A DNA stretch of 5,604 bases from Flavobacteriaceae bacterium (GTDB taxonomy: Bacteria; Bacteroidota; Bacteroidia; Flavobacteriales; Flavobacteriaceae), in assembly GCA_016763595.1 (NCBI GenBank), contig JAESTN010000200.1, positions 1 to 5,604 on the forward strand, in the 5' to 3' direction. This document shows, piece by piece, positions 1-5,604 of the stretch (within the stretch, counting starts at the first letter, position 1; every line of letters begins with the position of its first letter). The notes under the pieces were generated by a model that saw only the letters and a list, made by a program, of their open reading frames with translations, searched no databases and had not been told where the DNA came from. The translations under genes were made by a program, and so were the position numbers.

Positions 1-163
1 CAGAAATTAGCTTCAATCTTTGATTTTCTAGTTCGTTGTAATCATTTGATAATTCGATTTTTATTTTGTCTTCTAAAACTGTTTTTGGTTTTTGACTATA
101 GACAGAAATGTGAACAGTCAGCATAAAAAAGCAGCCTAAAATTGGCACAATTAATTTCTTCAT
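1..163 (-). CDS. Partial exported protein of unknown function (N-terminus only)
   Basis: The ATG at 163-161 opens a frame that stays open to the window edge, giving 54 residues; the rest of the gene lies to the left. The protein begins MKKLIVPILG and continues with a hydrophobic stretch to about residue 20, followed by VYSQ and then a charged segment. This is a classical Sec signal peptide, probably cleaved after the Ser or Gln near residue 23-24. There is no lipobox Cys at the right place (Cys11 lies inside the hydrophobic core), so a soluble secreted or periplasmic protein is more likely than a lipoprotein. After the signal comes a Lys/Glu/Asn/Leu-rich segment that could start a helix or coiled coil. 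The start lies 48 bases downstream of the phosphoesterase stop on the same strand, so the two may be co-transcribed. I do not recognise the family, and too little is present to assign a function. Confidence 0.6.
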   Translation of the reverse strand, partial: MKKLIVPILGCFFMLTVHISVYSQKPKTVLEDKIKIELSNDYNELENQRLKLIS

Positions 164-210
164 AATTTAAGGGTTTAGGGTTGTTGAGAACAGGTAAAAA
201 AAAGGGTTAA

Positions 211-1326
211 CTAATTGGTATCCGGATATGGGTTAGCGTTTTTTGACCAGGTTAAATTTGTTTGATCTCTAACTGTCGATGGACTGTTTGGCATGGCTTT
301 ATAATAGGGGTTCCCTTTGTCATATCCCATAGAGCTTAGTTTGATTTCACCAGAACTCATAATGTCAATTTTTGTATAGCCAAAAAAGGTAGCAGAACCT
401 GGGCTTCCACTATTCCCTGCAATGATTTGATAGGTACCTTCATTGCCAGGTTGCATCCGTTGGTAATCGTGTAAATGAGAAGACAACATGGCTGCCACTT
501 TATTTTCTATTAGTTTTGGCCATAAAACGGGCCCTTCAGGAAAACCTGCATGTCCTGTTTCTGGTTTTCCACTTACGTAATATGGTTTGTGTCCCAACAC
601 AAATACATGATCAATTTTAGGATCTTTTCTATATTGTGCAACTTTATCAACGATCCATTGCGTCGGAATTTGTCCTTCCAATCCATAAGGGTTTTTTGTC
701 GTTGGTGCATTATACGTATCTGTATTCATCAATACAAAACCAATATTTTTGCGTGTAAAAGAAAAGGTCATTTGATTGTTGATGCTGTCTTTTCCGCGTA
801 CATGATCTCTATCTTTTGGCATGTATTCTCCCATATGCTTCATCCATATTTTGGTAGCTCCTTTTAAGGGCCACTCATCATGATTTGGCACTTTATAATC
901 ATGCCAGTACAACATTTCATGATTTCCTGGAATGGCCACCATTTCTATTTCTGAGTTGCTAATGGGACTAAATTTTGTGTTGTAATACAACTCCTTCCAA
1001 GCGCTTAATTGATTGGTTAGACTGTCGGTATTTGTTTCTGCTAAGACTAAATCTCCTAAGAAGAAAAATAAATCAGGTTTGCGATCTAAGCCAGAAATCT
1101 CTGTCCAAATTCTTTTCATAGCCGATAAATTGGCTGTAGAGGCATTGGTCGCAGATGGATCATTCACCTGTTTTCTATCGACACGATTACAGCCTAAAAA
1201 GGTAAAGCTAAAAGCCACAGAATCTAGTTTTGTTGCAGTGTTTGCTTTGCTTGCGTTTTTCTTGTTTGCGTTGCAACTAATAAGCAAACATGTTAGTAGT
1301 ACAATGAAGAGTTGATTTGTTTTCAT
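211..1326 (-). CDS. Calcineurin-like metallophosphoesterase lipoprotein
   Basis: This 371-residue protein starts with a short signal peptide ending in a lipobox, L-I-S-C at residues 15-18, so Cys18 is the predicted lipidated residue and the protein is membrane-anchored outside the cytoplasm. The following residues (NANKK) are basic and do not form the acidic surface-export signal known in Bacteroidota, so a periplasm-facing anchor is the simpler guess. The body carries the metallophosphatase motif series: GD at 91-92 (within FFFLGDLV), GNHE at 134-137, GH at 245-246 (VLGHKP) and HLH at 284-286 followed by DYQR. These bind the two-metal centre that hydrolyses phosphate mono- or diesters. Two positions are atypical. 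The usual first D-x-H motif is replaced by GCN at 45-47, and the last motif has Ser instead of Gly before HLH. The substrate cannot be deduced; the family includes phosphodiesterases, purple acid phosphatase-like enzymes and nucleotidases. It follows nnr after 121 bases and probably has its own promoter. Confidence 0.88.
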   Translation of the reverse strand: MKTNQLFIVLLTCLLISCNANKKNASKANTATKLDSVAFSFTFLGCNRVDRKQVNDPSATNASTANLSAMKRIWTEISGLDRKPDLFFFLGDLVLAETNTDSLTNQLSAWKELYYNTKFSPISNSEIEMVAIPGNHEMLYWHDYKVPNHDEWPLKGATKIWMKHMGEYMPKDRDHVRGKDSINNQMTFSFTRKNIGFVLMNTDTYNAPTTKNPYGLEGQIPTQWIVDKVAQYRKDPKIDHVFVLGHKPYYVSGKPETGHAGFPEGPVLWPKLIENKVAAMLSSHLHDYQRMQPGNEGTYQIIAGNSGSPGSATFFGYTKIDIMSSGEIKLSSMGYDKGNPYYKAMPNSPSTVRDQTNLTWSKNANPYPDTN

Positions 1327-1342
1327 CAGAAAAGTTTTTTTT

Positions 1343-1350
1343 CAAAGATA
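1343..1350 (-). promoter_or_regulatory. Candidate -7 promoter element of the phosphoesterase gene
   Basis: On the minus strand these bases read TATCTTTG, an exact match to the Bacteroidota -7 consensus TAnnTTTG. It ends 16 bases before the ATG at 1326-1324, implying a very short leader. No clean TTTG lies at the expected -33 distance; that stretch is A-rich. Just upstream, at 1358-1378, the 5-base arms CACCT and AGGTG flank an A-rich 11-base spacer, which could be an operator or chance. The call rests on the motif match and position only. Confidence 0.4.
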
Positions 1351-1447
1351 ACAGCATCACCTTTATTTTTTTCAGGTGTATATACGTGTTTTTTAGCAGC
1401 TTAAAATGCGGTAAGGCTCTTTTTAAAAGAACTAAAAAAATCAATTC

Positions 1448-2949
1448 TTAGCATGGAAGTTTTGTGTGTTTAATGTCGATACACTCAATAATATCTGAAG
1501 CAATTAAAGAAGCATAGCTCTTTGTTTTTACAGCTTGGTCTCCGGCTTTTCCATGAAAATATACGCCCAAACAAGCAGCTTCTAACGGAGTGTATTGTTG
1601 GGCAAGTAGGGCAACAATAATGCCTGTTAATACATCTCCACTACCGCCAGTTGCCATGCCTTGGTTTCCAGAAGTATTGTAGTAGAGGTTTCCGTCTGGA
1701 GAAGAAATACAGGTATAGGCATCTTTCAATACAATGATGCAGTGGTGCTTTTTTGTAAAGGCTTGTAGTTTCTCGATCCGTTCGGTACTATTTTTAGCCC
1801 TTCCTACCAATCTGTCAAACTCTTTGATATGTGGCGTAAGAATTGTGTTTTTTGGGATTTTAGCAATTAATTCAGGATGTTCAGAAAGAATGTTTATTGC
1901 ATCTGCATCTAGCACCAAAGGCTGTGTGCTTGTGCTTAAAAGTACTTGCACCAATTGTACCGTTTGATGGTGTGTGTCTATTCCTGGACCAATACCAATT
2001 GCATTGTACGAATCTAACAGTGGTAAGGTGGTATATAATTCACATGTCTGTCAATCAAGCAGAGTGCTTCAGGTACAGAAATTTGTAGGATGTCGTATCC
2101 GCATTGAGGTACAGAAGTAGTTACCAAGCCAACGCCACTTCTTAAACATGCTTTTGACGCTAAAATAGCAGCGCCCATTTTTCCATAAGAACCGGCTAAA
2201 AGTAAGGCATGTCCATAGGTTCCTTTATGAGATTGTCTCGGTCTTCTTTTTACCAAAGCAGCAATGCGATGGTCAATTATAAAATGAGAAGAATCTTGTT
2301 CTTGGATAAAATCTTCATTCAAACCAATATCTACTACTTTCCAGTTGTTTATGTAGATGCTATTTTCGGGAAAGAAAAAGGAGCGTTTTGGGCGTTGGAA
2401 GCTTACAACTAAATCGGCTTTTACAATACAATTAGAAGTAGGTAGCGAATCACAAGGAAGTCCCGAGGGCACATCAATAGCGTATACAAAAGCTTGTGCA
2501 TTGTTAATAGCAGTAATAACATCGGCGACAAAACCAGTTACGGCACCACGAATTCCAGAACCTAATACCGCATCAATGATAATATCAGCCTCAGAAAAAT
2601 CGGGAAGTGGATCCCCCGCTTTTAGTAGTTGAACTTCTTTAAGTTTTTTGAGGTTTGTCTCACAGTCTTTAGAAAGCAGCTCTTTAAATTGTATGAGTAT
2701 GGCTTTTACCGAAACTCCTTGGTTTTGTAAAAGCCTACAGACCGCAAGCCCATCTCCACCATTATTACCCGCTCCACAGCACAGCACAATTTTTTTGTTT
2801 TTGAGATCGTGGTTTTTTTGAATTGCAGCAACAAATGATTTTGCTGTATTTTCCATCAAATCTAAAGACGTTATTGGAGTGTGTTGAATGGTATGTCCAT
2901 CCGTGTTTCTTATTTGGTCAACGTTGAGTATTTTTTGTAAAACATTCAT
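1448..2949 (-). pseudogene. nnr: Bifunctional NAD(P)H-hydrate epimerase / ADP-dependent dehydratase, frameshifted
   Basis: Nnr repairs hydrated NAD(P)H in the cytosol: an N-terminal YjeF_N domain epimerises R- and S-NAD(P)HX, and a C-terminal ribokinase-like domain dehydrates S-NAD(P)HX using ADP or ATP. The first frame (2949-2014) gives 311 residues with the epimerase motifs GAGNNGGDGL (59-68), DAVLGSG (126-132) and AIDVPSG (157-163). It then holds the start of the dehydratase domain, KGTYGHALLLAGSYGKMGAA (242-261) and RSGVGLVT (270-277). It goes out of frame after about residue 306 and stops at 2016-2014. The second frame resumes with TTLPLLDSYNAIGIGPG and continues to 1448 with LDADAIN, TPHIKEFDRL, NTSGNQGMATGGSGDVLTG and a normal C-terminus; the GSGD Asp is the expected catalytic residue. 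Adding one base near 2031/2032 restores a single frame of 500 residues, the usual length for this fused enzyme. A separate start for the second part (such as the TTG at 1954) is unlikely, because it would cut the domain in the middle. If the frameshift is real, the epimerase domain survives and the dehydratase is lost. A sequencing or assembly error is an equally plausible cause. Confidence 0.9.
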
Positions 2950-2968
2950 TTTAAGGTAGATTGTGATA

Positions 2969-2999
2969 CTAAGATACTAAAATTGAGTGCCTTTTAAAA
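2969..2999 (-). promoter_or_regulatory. Candidate promoter of nnr
   Basis: On the minus strand TATCTTAG (2976-2969) matches the Bacteroidota -7 consensus TAnnTTTG at all but one fixed position. Nineteen bases upstream is TTTT (2999-2996), a three-of-four match to the -33 TTTG. The -7 motif ends 19 bases before the nnr ATG at 2949-2947. Spacing and position fit; the AT-rich background makes chance matches common. Confidence 0.35.
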
Positions 3000-3018
3000 A
3001 TGAAATTTTTAGAAGAAG

Positions 3019-3096
3019 TTATTTTTTTATAGTAATAATATCGTCATCAATGCCATAAAAGGAATCTAAGATTAATTGGTCATTACCCCAAACTTT
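3019..3096 (-). pseudogene. Possible 3' remnant of a lost gene
   Basis: In the 166-base gap between the DUF2927-like gene and nnr, one minus-strand frame is open for 25 codons after a TAA at 3099-3097 and ends in a TAA at 3021-3019. Its translation begins KVWGNDQLIL and ends GIDDDIITIKK, which resembles the C-terminal tail of a real protein more than translated spacer. It has no ATG, GTG or TTG start and is not in the frame of the gene upstream. It may be the decayed end of a deleted gene, or simply chance. Confidence 0.2.
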
Positions 3097-3115
3097 TTAT
3101 ATGCTTAAACCCTTT

Positions 3116-3826
3116 TTAAAGTTTTTCCTTTATGATTTTATTTAAGTTTATTTTAGAATTAAGTAGGTCTTTTACCTCCGTTAATTTCATTCCAGATTTC
3201 AAGATGTCATCATAATGAATTTTAAGTATTCTCTTATCCGTTTTGCTTAACCTTCTATTGCCATCAGTTTGATATTTGTAAAAAAGACTGTATTTGTCTT
3301 TAGATTCTCCGAGCATTCCAAGAGACTTTAGAAATAGCTTTTTAAGATTATAGGATCCCCTGTTTCTGGTTTTCGTCTTTGAGGGTACAATGCAGTAAGT
3401 AGCTAAGGTTAGTTGTCTATTTCGATTGTACTTTCTGCTACTCCAATTGTCAAACTTTGAAACCAACTGTTGTGGTGCACGTATATTGAAGGTCTTAAAA
3501 TAGTCTGTTAACTCCCCAAAATAGAGGTGAATATCTGCATCAGAAAACTTTTCTGTTGGGATAATTCTGAAGCCAGTTACGAATTCGATTTTTTTTAAAA
3601 ATTTAGTCCATTCCTTTTTCGAAATGAATTCAAATTTGCCTGAAATGTAGTATTTAAGTGTTTCCTTATTTTCCCATTTAAGAACTGGGAGTATCTCTCC
3701 TGAGATATTGTGAAGGGCGCTTTCTATATACTCTTTTTTAAGTTCATTTACTTTTCGAGACTGCGAAAATGAGAAATGGGTTGTTAAAAAAAAGACATAG
3801 AAAAATAGAGCAATGTAATTTTTCAT
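3116..3826 (-). CDS. Secreted protein resembling the DUF2927 family
   Basis: This 236-residue protein starts with a strong Sec signal peptide: MKNYIALFFY, a hydrophobic run to about residue 20, then SFSQ, with cleavage likely around residue 21-22. No lipobox is present, so it is probably periplasmic or secreted. The mature part has the layout I associate with DUF2927. A Trp (51) and a beta-rich YYISG segment come first, then a helix leading to VTGFRI (83-88) and ADIHLYFG (97-104). Near the C-terminus are a SLGMLG helix (168-173), SLFYK, LSKTDKRILKIHYDDIL (193-209) and SGM (211-213). Canonical members have a conserved acidic Glu-Glu pair just before the SLG-like helix; here that segment reads NLKKLFLKSLG, so any catalytic role may be lost. 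The family's function is not established. The sequence is Lys-, Ile- and Asn-rich, and the gene looks somewhat more AT-rich than its neighbours. It sits 60 bases after xdhC with no evident functional link. The gene itself is certain; the family call is from memory of the motif pattern. Confidence 0.75.
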   Translation of the reverse strand: MKNYIALFFYVFFLTTHFSFSQSRKVNELKKEYIESALHNISGEILPVLKWENKETLKYYISGKFEFISKKEWTKFLKKIEFVTGFRIIPTEKFSDADIHLYFGELTDYFKTFNIRAPQQLVSKFDNWSSRKYNRNRQLTLATYCIVPSKTKTRNRGSYNLKKLFLKSLGMLGESKDKYSLFYKYQTDGNRRLSKTDKRILKIHYDDILKSGMKLTEVKDLLNSKINLNKIIKEKL

Positions 3827-3855
3827 ATCAATTTTAATTTAAAACAATTTTTTAG

Positions 3856-3863
3856 CTAAGATA
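3856..3863 (-). promoter_or_regulatory. Candidate -7 element upstream of the DUF2927-like gene
   Basis: The minus strand reads TATCTTAG here, the same octamer found ahead of nnr and one base away from the element ahead of the phosphoesterase. It lies 29 bases before the ATG at 3826-3824, inside the 60-base gap after xdhC. No good -33 TTTG is seen at the proper distance; the nearest TTTG is too close. This is weak evidence that the gene has its own promoter. Confidence 0.25.
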
Positions 3864-3886
3864 TTTGTTTCAAATTAAATCCAGAA

Positions 3887-4840
3887 CTATTCCCGGCTAA
3901 TATTCTTTACTTCAATAATCTGTGCAGCAATGCTCACTGCAATCTCTTCTGGAGTCTGGCTTTTAATTTGCAACCCGATAGGCGCATAAACAGTGTTTAA
4001 TTCTTGTTGTGTAAACCCTTCTTTTAGCATGACTTCCCACATGGTTTTTAGCTTTGCTTTGCTTCCCAACACCCCAATAAATTTATGGTTTTTTCTAAGT
4101 AGCCTGCTTAATACCAATTTGTCATCTGTATATTTATTGGTCATGATTACCACATAACTATCGTTTCCTTGTTTGATGTGTTTTTCGATATTGGAATACT
4201 CAATAACCTGTTTTTGATGTGCAAATACATTTGCATTTAAGGTATTTAAGTTTTCTCGATTGTCAAAAACAACAACTTGAAAGTTCAACTGTCTAAACAA
4301 TTGCGAAACTGCCAATCCAACATGTCCTCCACCAACAATATACACCGTTTCTTTAAAGGCAATCAGCTCTTTAAATTGCCAGTCAGAAGCAGCTTGAATG
4401 GTTGCCGCGTATTTTTCTGAAATTCCGTTCGCATCAAATTCAATTCCAGTAGGAGAGAAGCAAAGTGTTTTTTGTTGGTTGTTCTGTAAGCAGTCTAAAA
4501 TGTCTTCTACCAACGAAATATGAGAAGTATCCAATGGATGAAAAACCACGGTTTGCTCTCCAGAACAAATCATACCCGATTTGTCTTTTCCATTTCCTTG
4601 GTGAATCTGTTTTCTAAAAAAGATAGGTTGCTCTTTTTGTTGCAAGAGCTCTTTTATTTCTTCAACTAAAGAAAATTCCATCACACCACCACCAATAGAG
4701 CCATATATAAACCCATCTTGAGCAACTAGCATTTTAAAGCCTCTACGACCTGGTGAACTTCCAGAATTTTGAATTACTGTAAGTAGGTATACAGGGATGT
4801 CTTCTTGTAATTTAGAGAGTAGTTGCTGCCAGAATTTCAT
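3887..4840 (-). CDS. xdhC: XdhC/CoxF-family molybdenum hydroxylase maturation protein
   Basis: This complete 317-residue protein has both halves of the XdhC family. The N-terminal XdhC/CoxI domain carries GSSPGRRGFKMLV (27-39), GSIGGGVME (47-55) and MICSGEQ (90-96), the last holding a family-typical Cys (92). The C-terminal Rossmann domain starts with VGGGHVG (169-175), has an acidic DNRE after the second strand (193-196), then VIMTNKYTDD (231-240), IGVLGSKAK (255-263) and GLQIKSQTPEEIAVSIAAQII (289-309). XdhC binds molybdenum cofactor, protects it and supports its sulfuration before insertion into xanthine dehydrogenase and related hydroxylases in the cytoplasm. The ATG at 4840 is preferred because the family N-terminus follows directly. 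The gene follows the FAD monooxygenase by 105 bases on the same strand. No hydroxylase subunit or cofactor-synthesis gene is visible here, so the client enzyme is unknown and the symbol is given by family only. Confidence 0.9.
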   Translation of the reverse strand: MKFWQQLLSKLQEDIPVYLLTVIQNSGSSPGRRGFKMLVAQDGFIYGSIGGGVMEFSLVEEIKELLQQKEQPIFFRKQIHQGNGKDKSGMICSGEQTVVFHPLDTSHISLVEDILDCLQNNQQKTLCFSPTGIEFDANGISEKYAATIQAASDWQFKELIAFKETVYIVGGGHVGLAVSQLFRQLNFQVVVFDNRENLNTLNANVFAHQKQVIEYSNIEKHIKQGNDSYVVIMTNKYTDDKLVLSRLLRKNHKFIGVLGSKAKLKTMWEVMLKEGFTQQELNTVYAPIGLQIKSQTPEEIAVSIAAQIIEVKNISRE

Positions 4841-4945
4841 AGGGTATCAAGATGATCCTGTCTTTGTTGATTTTTAAATAGTGACAGATGTCATAAATGT
4901 ATCCTTTTACCAACGAATAACCAATTTTATTCTGCGAAAGAAAAC

Positions 4946-5604
4946 TTAATTTTTCAAGGAATATAGTTTCATGATTTTTTTTAAGACTATTTTTTCAGGA
5001 ATGCTTTTTATAAGCGCATTTCGAAAACCAGTACCATATTTCCAATGTGCCATTTTACCAGTAGACCATGATTGTTTTAAAATGGAAGCTACTTTTTTTG
5101 CTCTTTTTGCTTGAAACTGAGCAAAGGTATCTGCATCAAAACCTTTTTGTAAGAGTCTTGCTAAATAATAGGCATCCTCTATGGCCTGCGCACCTCCTTG
5201 TCCCATATTAGGAGTGGTTGCATGTGCCGCATCACCGATAAGACAAATGCGATTCTGGAACCATTTTTTTAAAGGGACCAGGTCAGAAATATCGTTCCGC
5301 ATGATGTTTTTACACTCGGTAGCTTGAATTATTTCTCTAACCATAGGATGAAAATTAGCATAGGTAGTAGCCAATTTCTCTTTGGAAGTATTGGGGCTGT
5401 CTTTTTGATTTTCTGGACTTAATGCCACTGCAAACCAATACACTTTATGGGCCGCTATTTTTGTAAAACCAAAGCGAACCTGTTCACCCCAAAGTTCCAC
5501 ACCACGATGCTCAAAGTCGGCGGCTAAATCGTAGTCAGAAACACCTCGCCAACAGGTTTGTCCAGAATATCGTGTTTTGCTTTCTGGAAAAAGCTGCTTT
5601 CGAA
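4946..5604 (-). CDS. FAD-dependent monooxygenase, C-terminal part
   Basis: The frame is open from the window edge (first full codon at 5602) to the TAA at 4948-4946, giving 218 visible residues of a protein whose FAD-binding N-terminus lies beyond the window. The GTG at 5500 is not a real start: coding sequence typical of the family, including YSGQTCWRGVSDYD, lies upstream in the same frame. The visible part belongs to the PF01494 group A flavoprotein hydroxylases. It shows the substrate-domain strands ELWGEQVRFGFTKI and VYWFAVA, then the second FAD-contact motif RICLIGDAAHATTPNMGQGG (118-137 of the visible part) and AIEDAYYLARLL. These enzymes use NAD(P)H and oxygen to hydroxylate or epoxidise a small molecule. 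The GDAAH-TPN-GQGG-AIEDA form recalls zeaxanthin epoxidase-like, urate hydroxylase (HpxO)-like and TetX-like enzymes, and the fragment cannot separate them. The C-terminal 50 residues are basic and helical. The neighbouring xdhC leaves a role in purine oxidation possible. Confidence 0.88.
   Translation of the reverse strand, partial: RKQLFPESKTRYSGQTCWRGVSDYDLAADFEHRGVELWGEQVRFGFTKIAAHKVYWFAVALSPENQKDSPNTSKEKLATTYANFHPMVREIIQATECKNIMRNDISDLVPLKKWFQNRICLIGDAAHATTPNMGQGGAQAIEDAYYLARLLQKGFDADTFAQFQAKRAKKVASILKQSWSTGKMAHWKYGTGFRNALIKSIPEKIVLKKIMKLYSLKN

Noticed and set aside
164..210. GGGTTTAGGGTT repeat-like bases and an 8-base T-run after the phosphoesterase stop as a terminator or telomere-like repeat
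   Set aside because: There are only two imperfect units, and there is no stem before the T-run on the minus strand.
550..867. Plus-strand open frame of about 105 codons opposite the phosphoesterase gene
   Set aside because: It lies entirely antisense to a gene with clear family motifs, and its translation is Cys/Phe/Ile-rich with no recognisable domain. The same holds for the plus-strand frames at 1013-1315, 1734-1967, 1897-2088, 2209-2412 and 2357-2632.
1398..1430. Possible terminator downstream of nnr (AGCTTA/TAAGGCT arms and the palindrome TCTTTT-T-AAAAGA)
   Set aside because: The stems are short, bulged or pure A/T, and the T-run does not follow a stable stem on the minus strand, where termination would be needed.
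1448..1954. A separate stand-alone dehydratase gene starting at the TTG at 1954
   Set aside because: The family sequence continues upstream in the same frame (NAIGIGPG and beyond), and the start would remove the first third of the domain. It is the second half of a frameshifted nnr.
4841..4999. A minus-strand frame open through the whole monooxygenase-xdhC spacer (about 60 codons, including LVKGYIYDICHYLKINKD)
   Set aside because: It overlaps the ends of both flanking genes, has no ATG start or recognisable family, and an open frame of this length can occur by chance. It could be a remnant, but the support is weaker than for the stretch at 3019-3096.

Overview
This window looks like a chromosomal segment of a flavobacterium or close relative (phylum Bacteroidota). 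The DNA is AT-rich, upstream regions lack clear Shine-Dalgarno sequences, and candidate promoters carry the Bacteroidota -7 form TAnnTTTG. There is also a run of small exported proteins with typical Bacteroidota signal peptides. The genus cannot be read from the sequence.

Everything recognisable is on the minus strand, so transcription runs from high to low coordinates. In that order the genes are: the C-terminal part of an FAD-dependent monooxygenase that runs off the right edge (4946-5604); an XdhC-family molybdenum hydroxylase maturation protein (3887-4840); a secreted protein that looks like a divergent DUF2927 member (3116-3826); the bifunctional NAD(P)H-hydrate repair enzyme Nnr, split by a one-base frameshift (1448-2949); a calcineurin-like metallophosphoesterase lipoprotein (211-1326); and the first 54 codons of an unidentified exported protein that runs off the left edge (1-163). 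No gap exceeds 300 bases, and I see no tRNA, rRNA, CRISPR array, insertion sequence or long repeat.

The genes do not form one obvious pathway. The monooxygenase and the XdhC protein could both belong to oxidative heterocycle (for example purine) metabolism, but no hydroxylase subunit is visible. Nnr is a housekeeping metabolite-repair enzyme. The phosphoesterase and the DUF2927-like protein act outside the cytoplasm. Spacers of 48 to 166 bases, with a TATCTTWG motif ahead of three genes, suggest several short transcription units rather than one tight operon.

The main unusual point is the frameshift in nnr: the epimerase domain should be left whole and the dehydratase domain broken. Other points are the non-canonical first metal motif of the phosphoesterase, the apparent loss of the conserved acidic motif in the DUF2927-like protein, and a short protein-like open stretch in the gap downstream of it. 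I found no convincing sign of a new multi-gene system.
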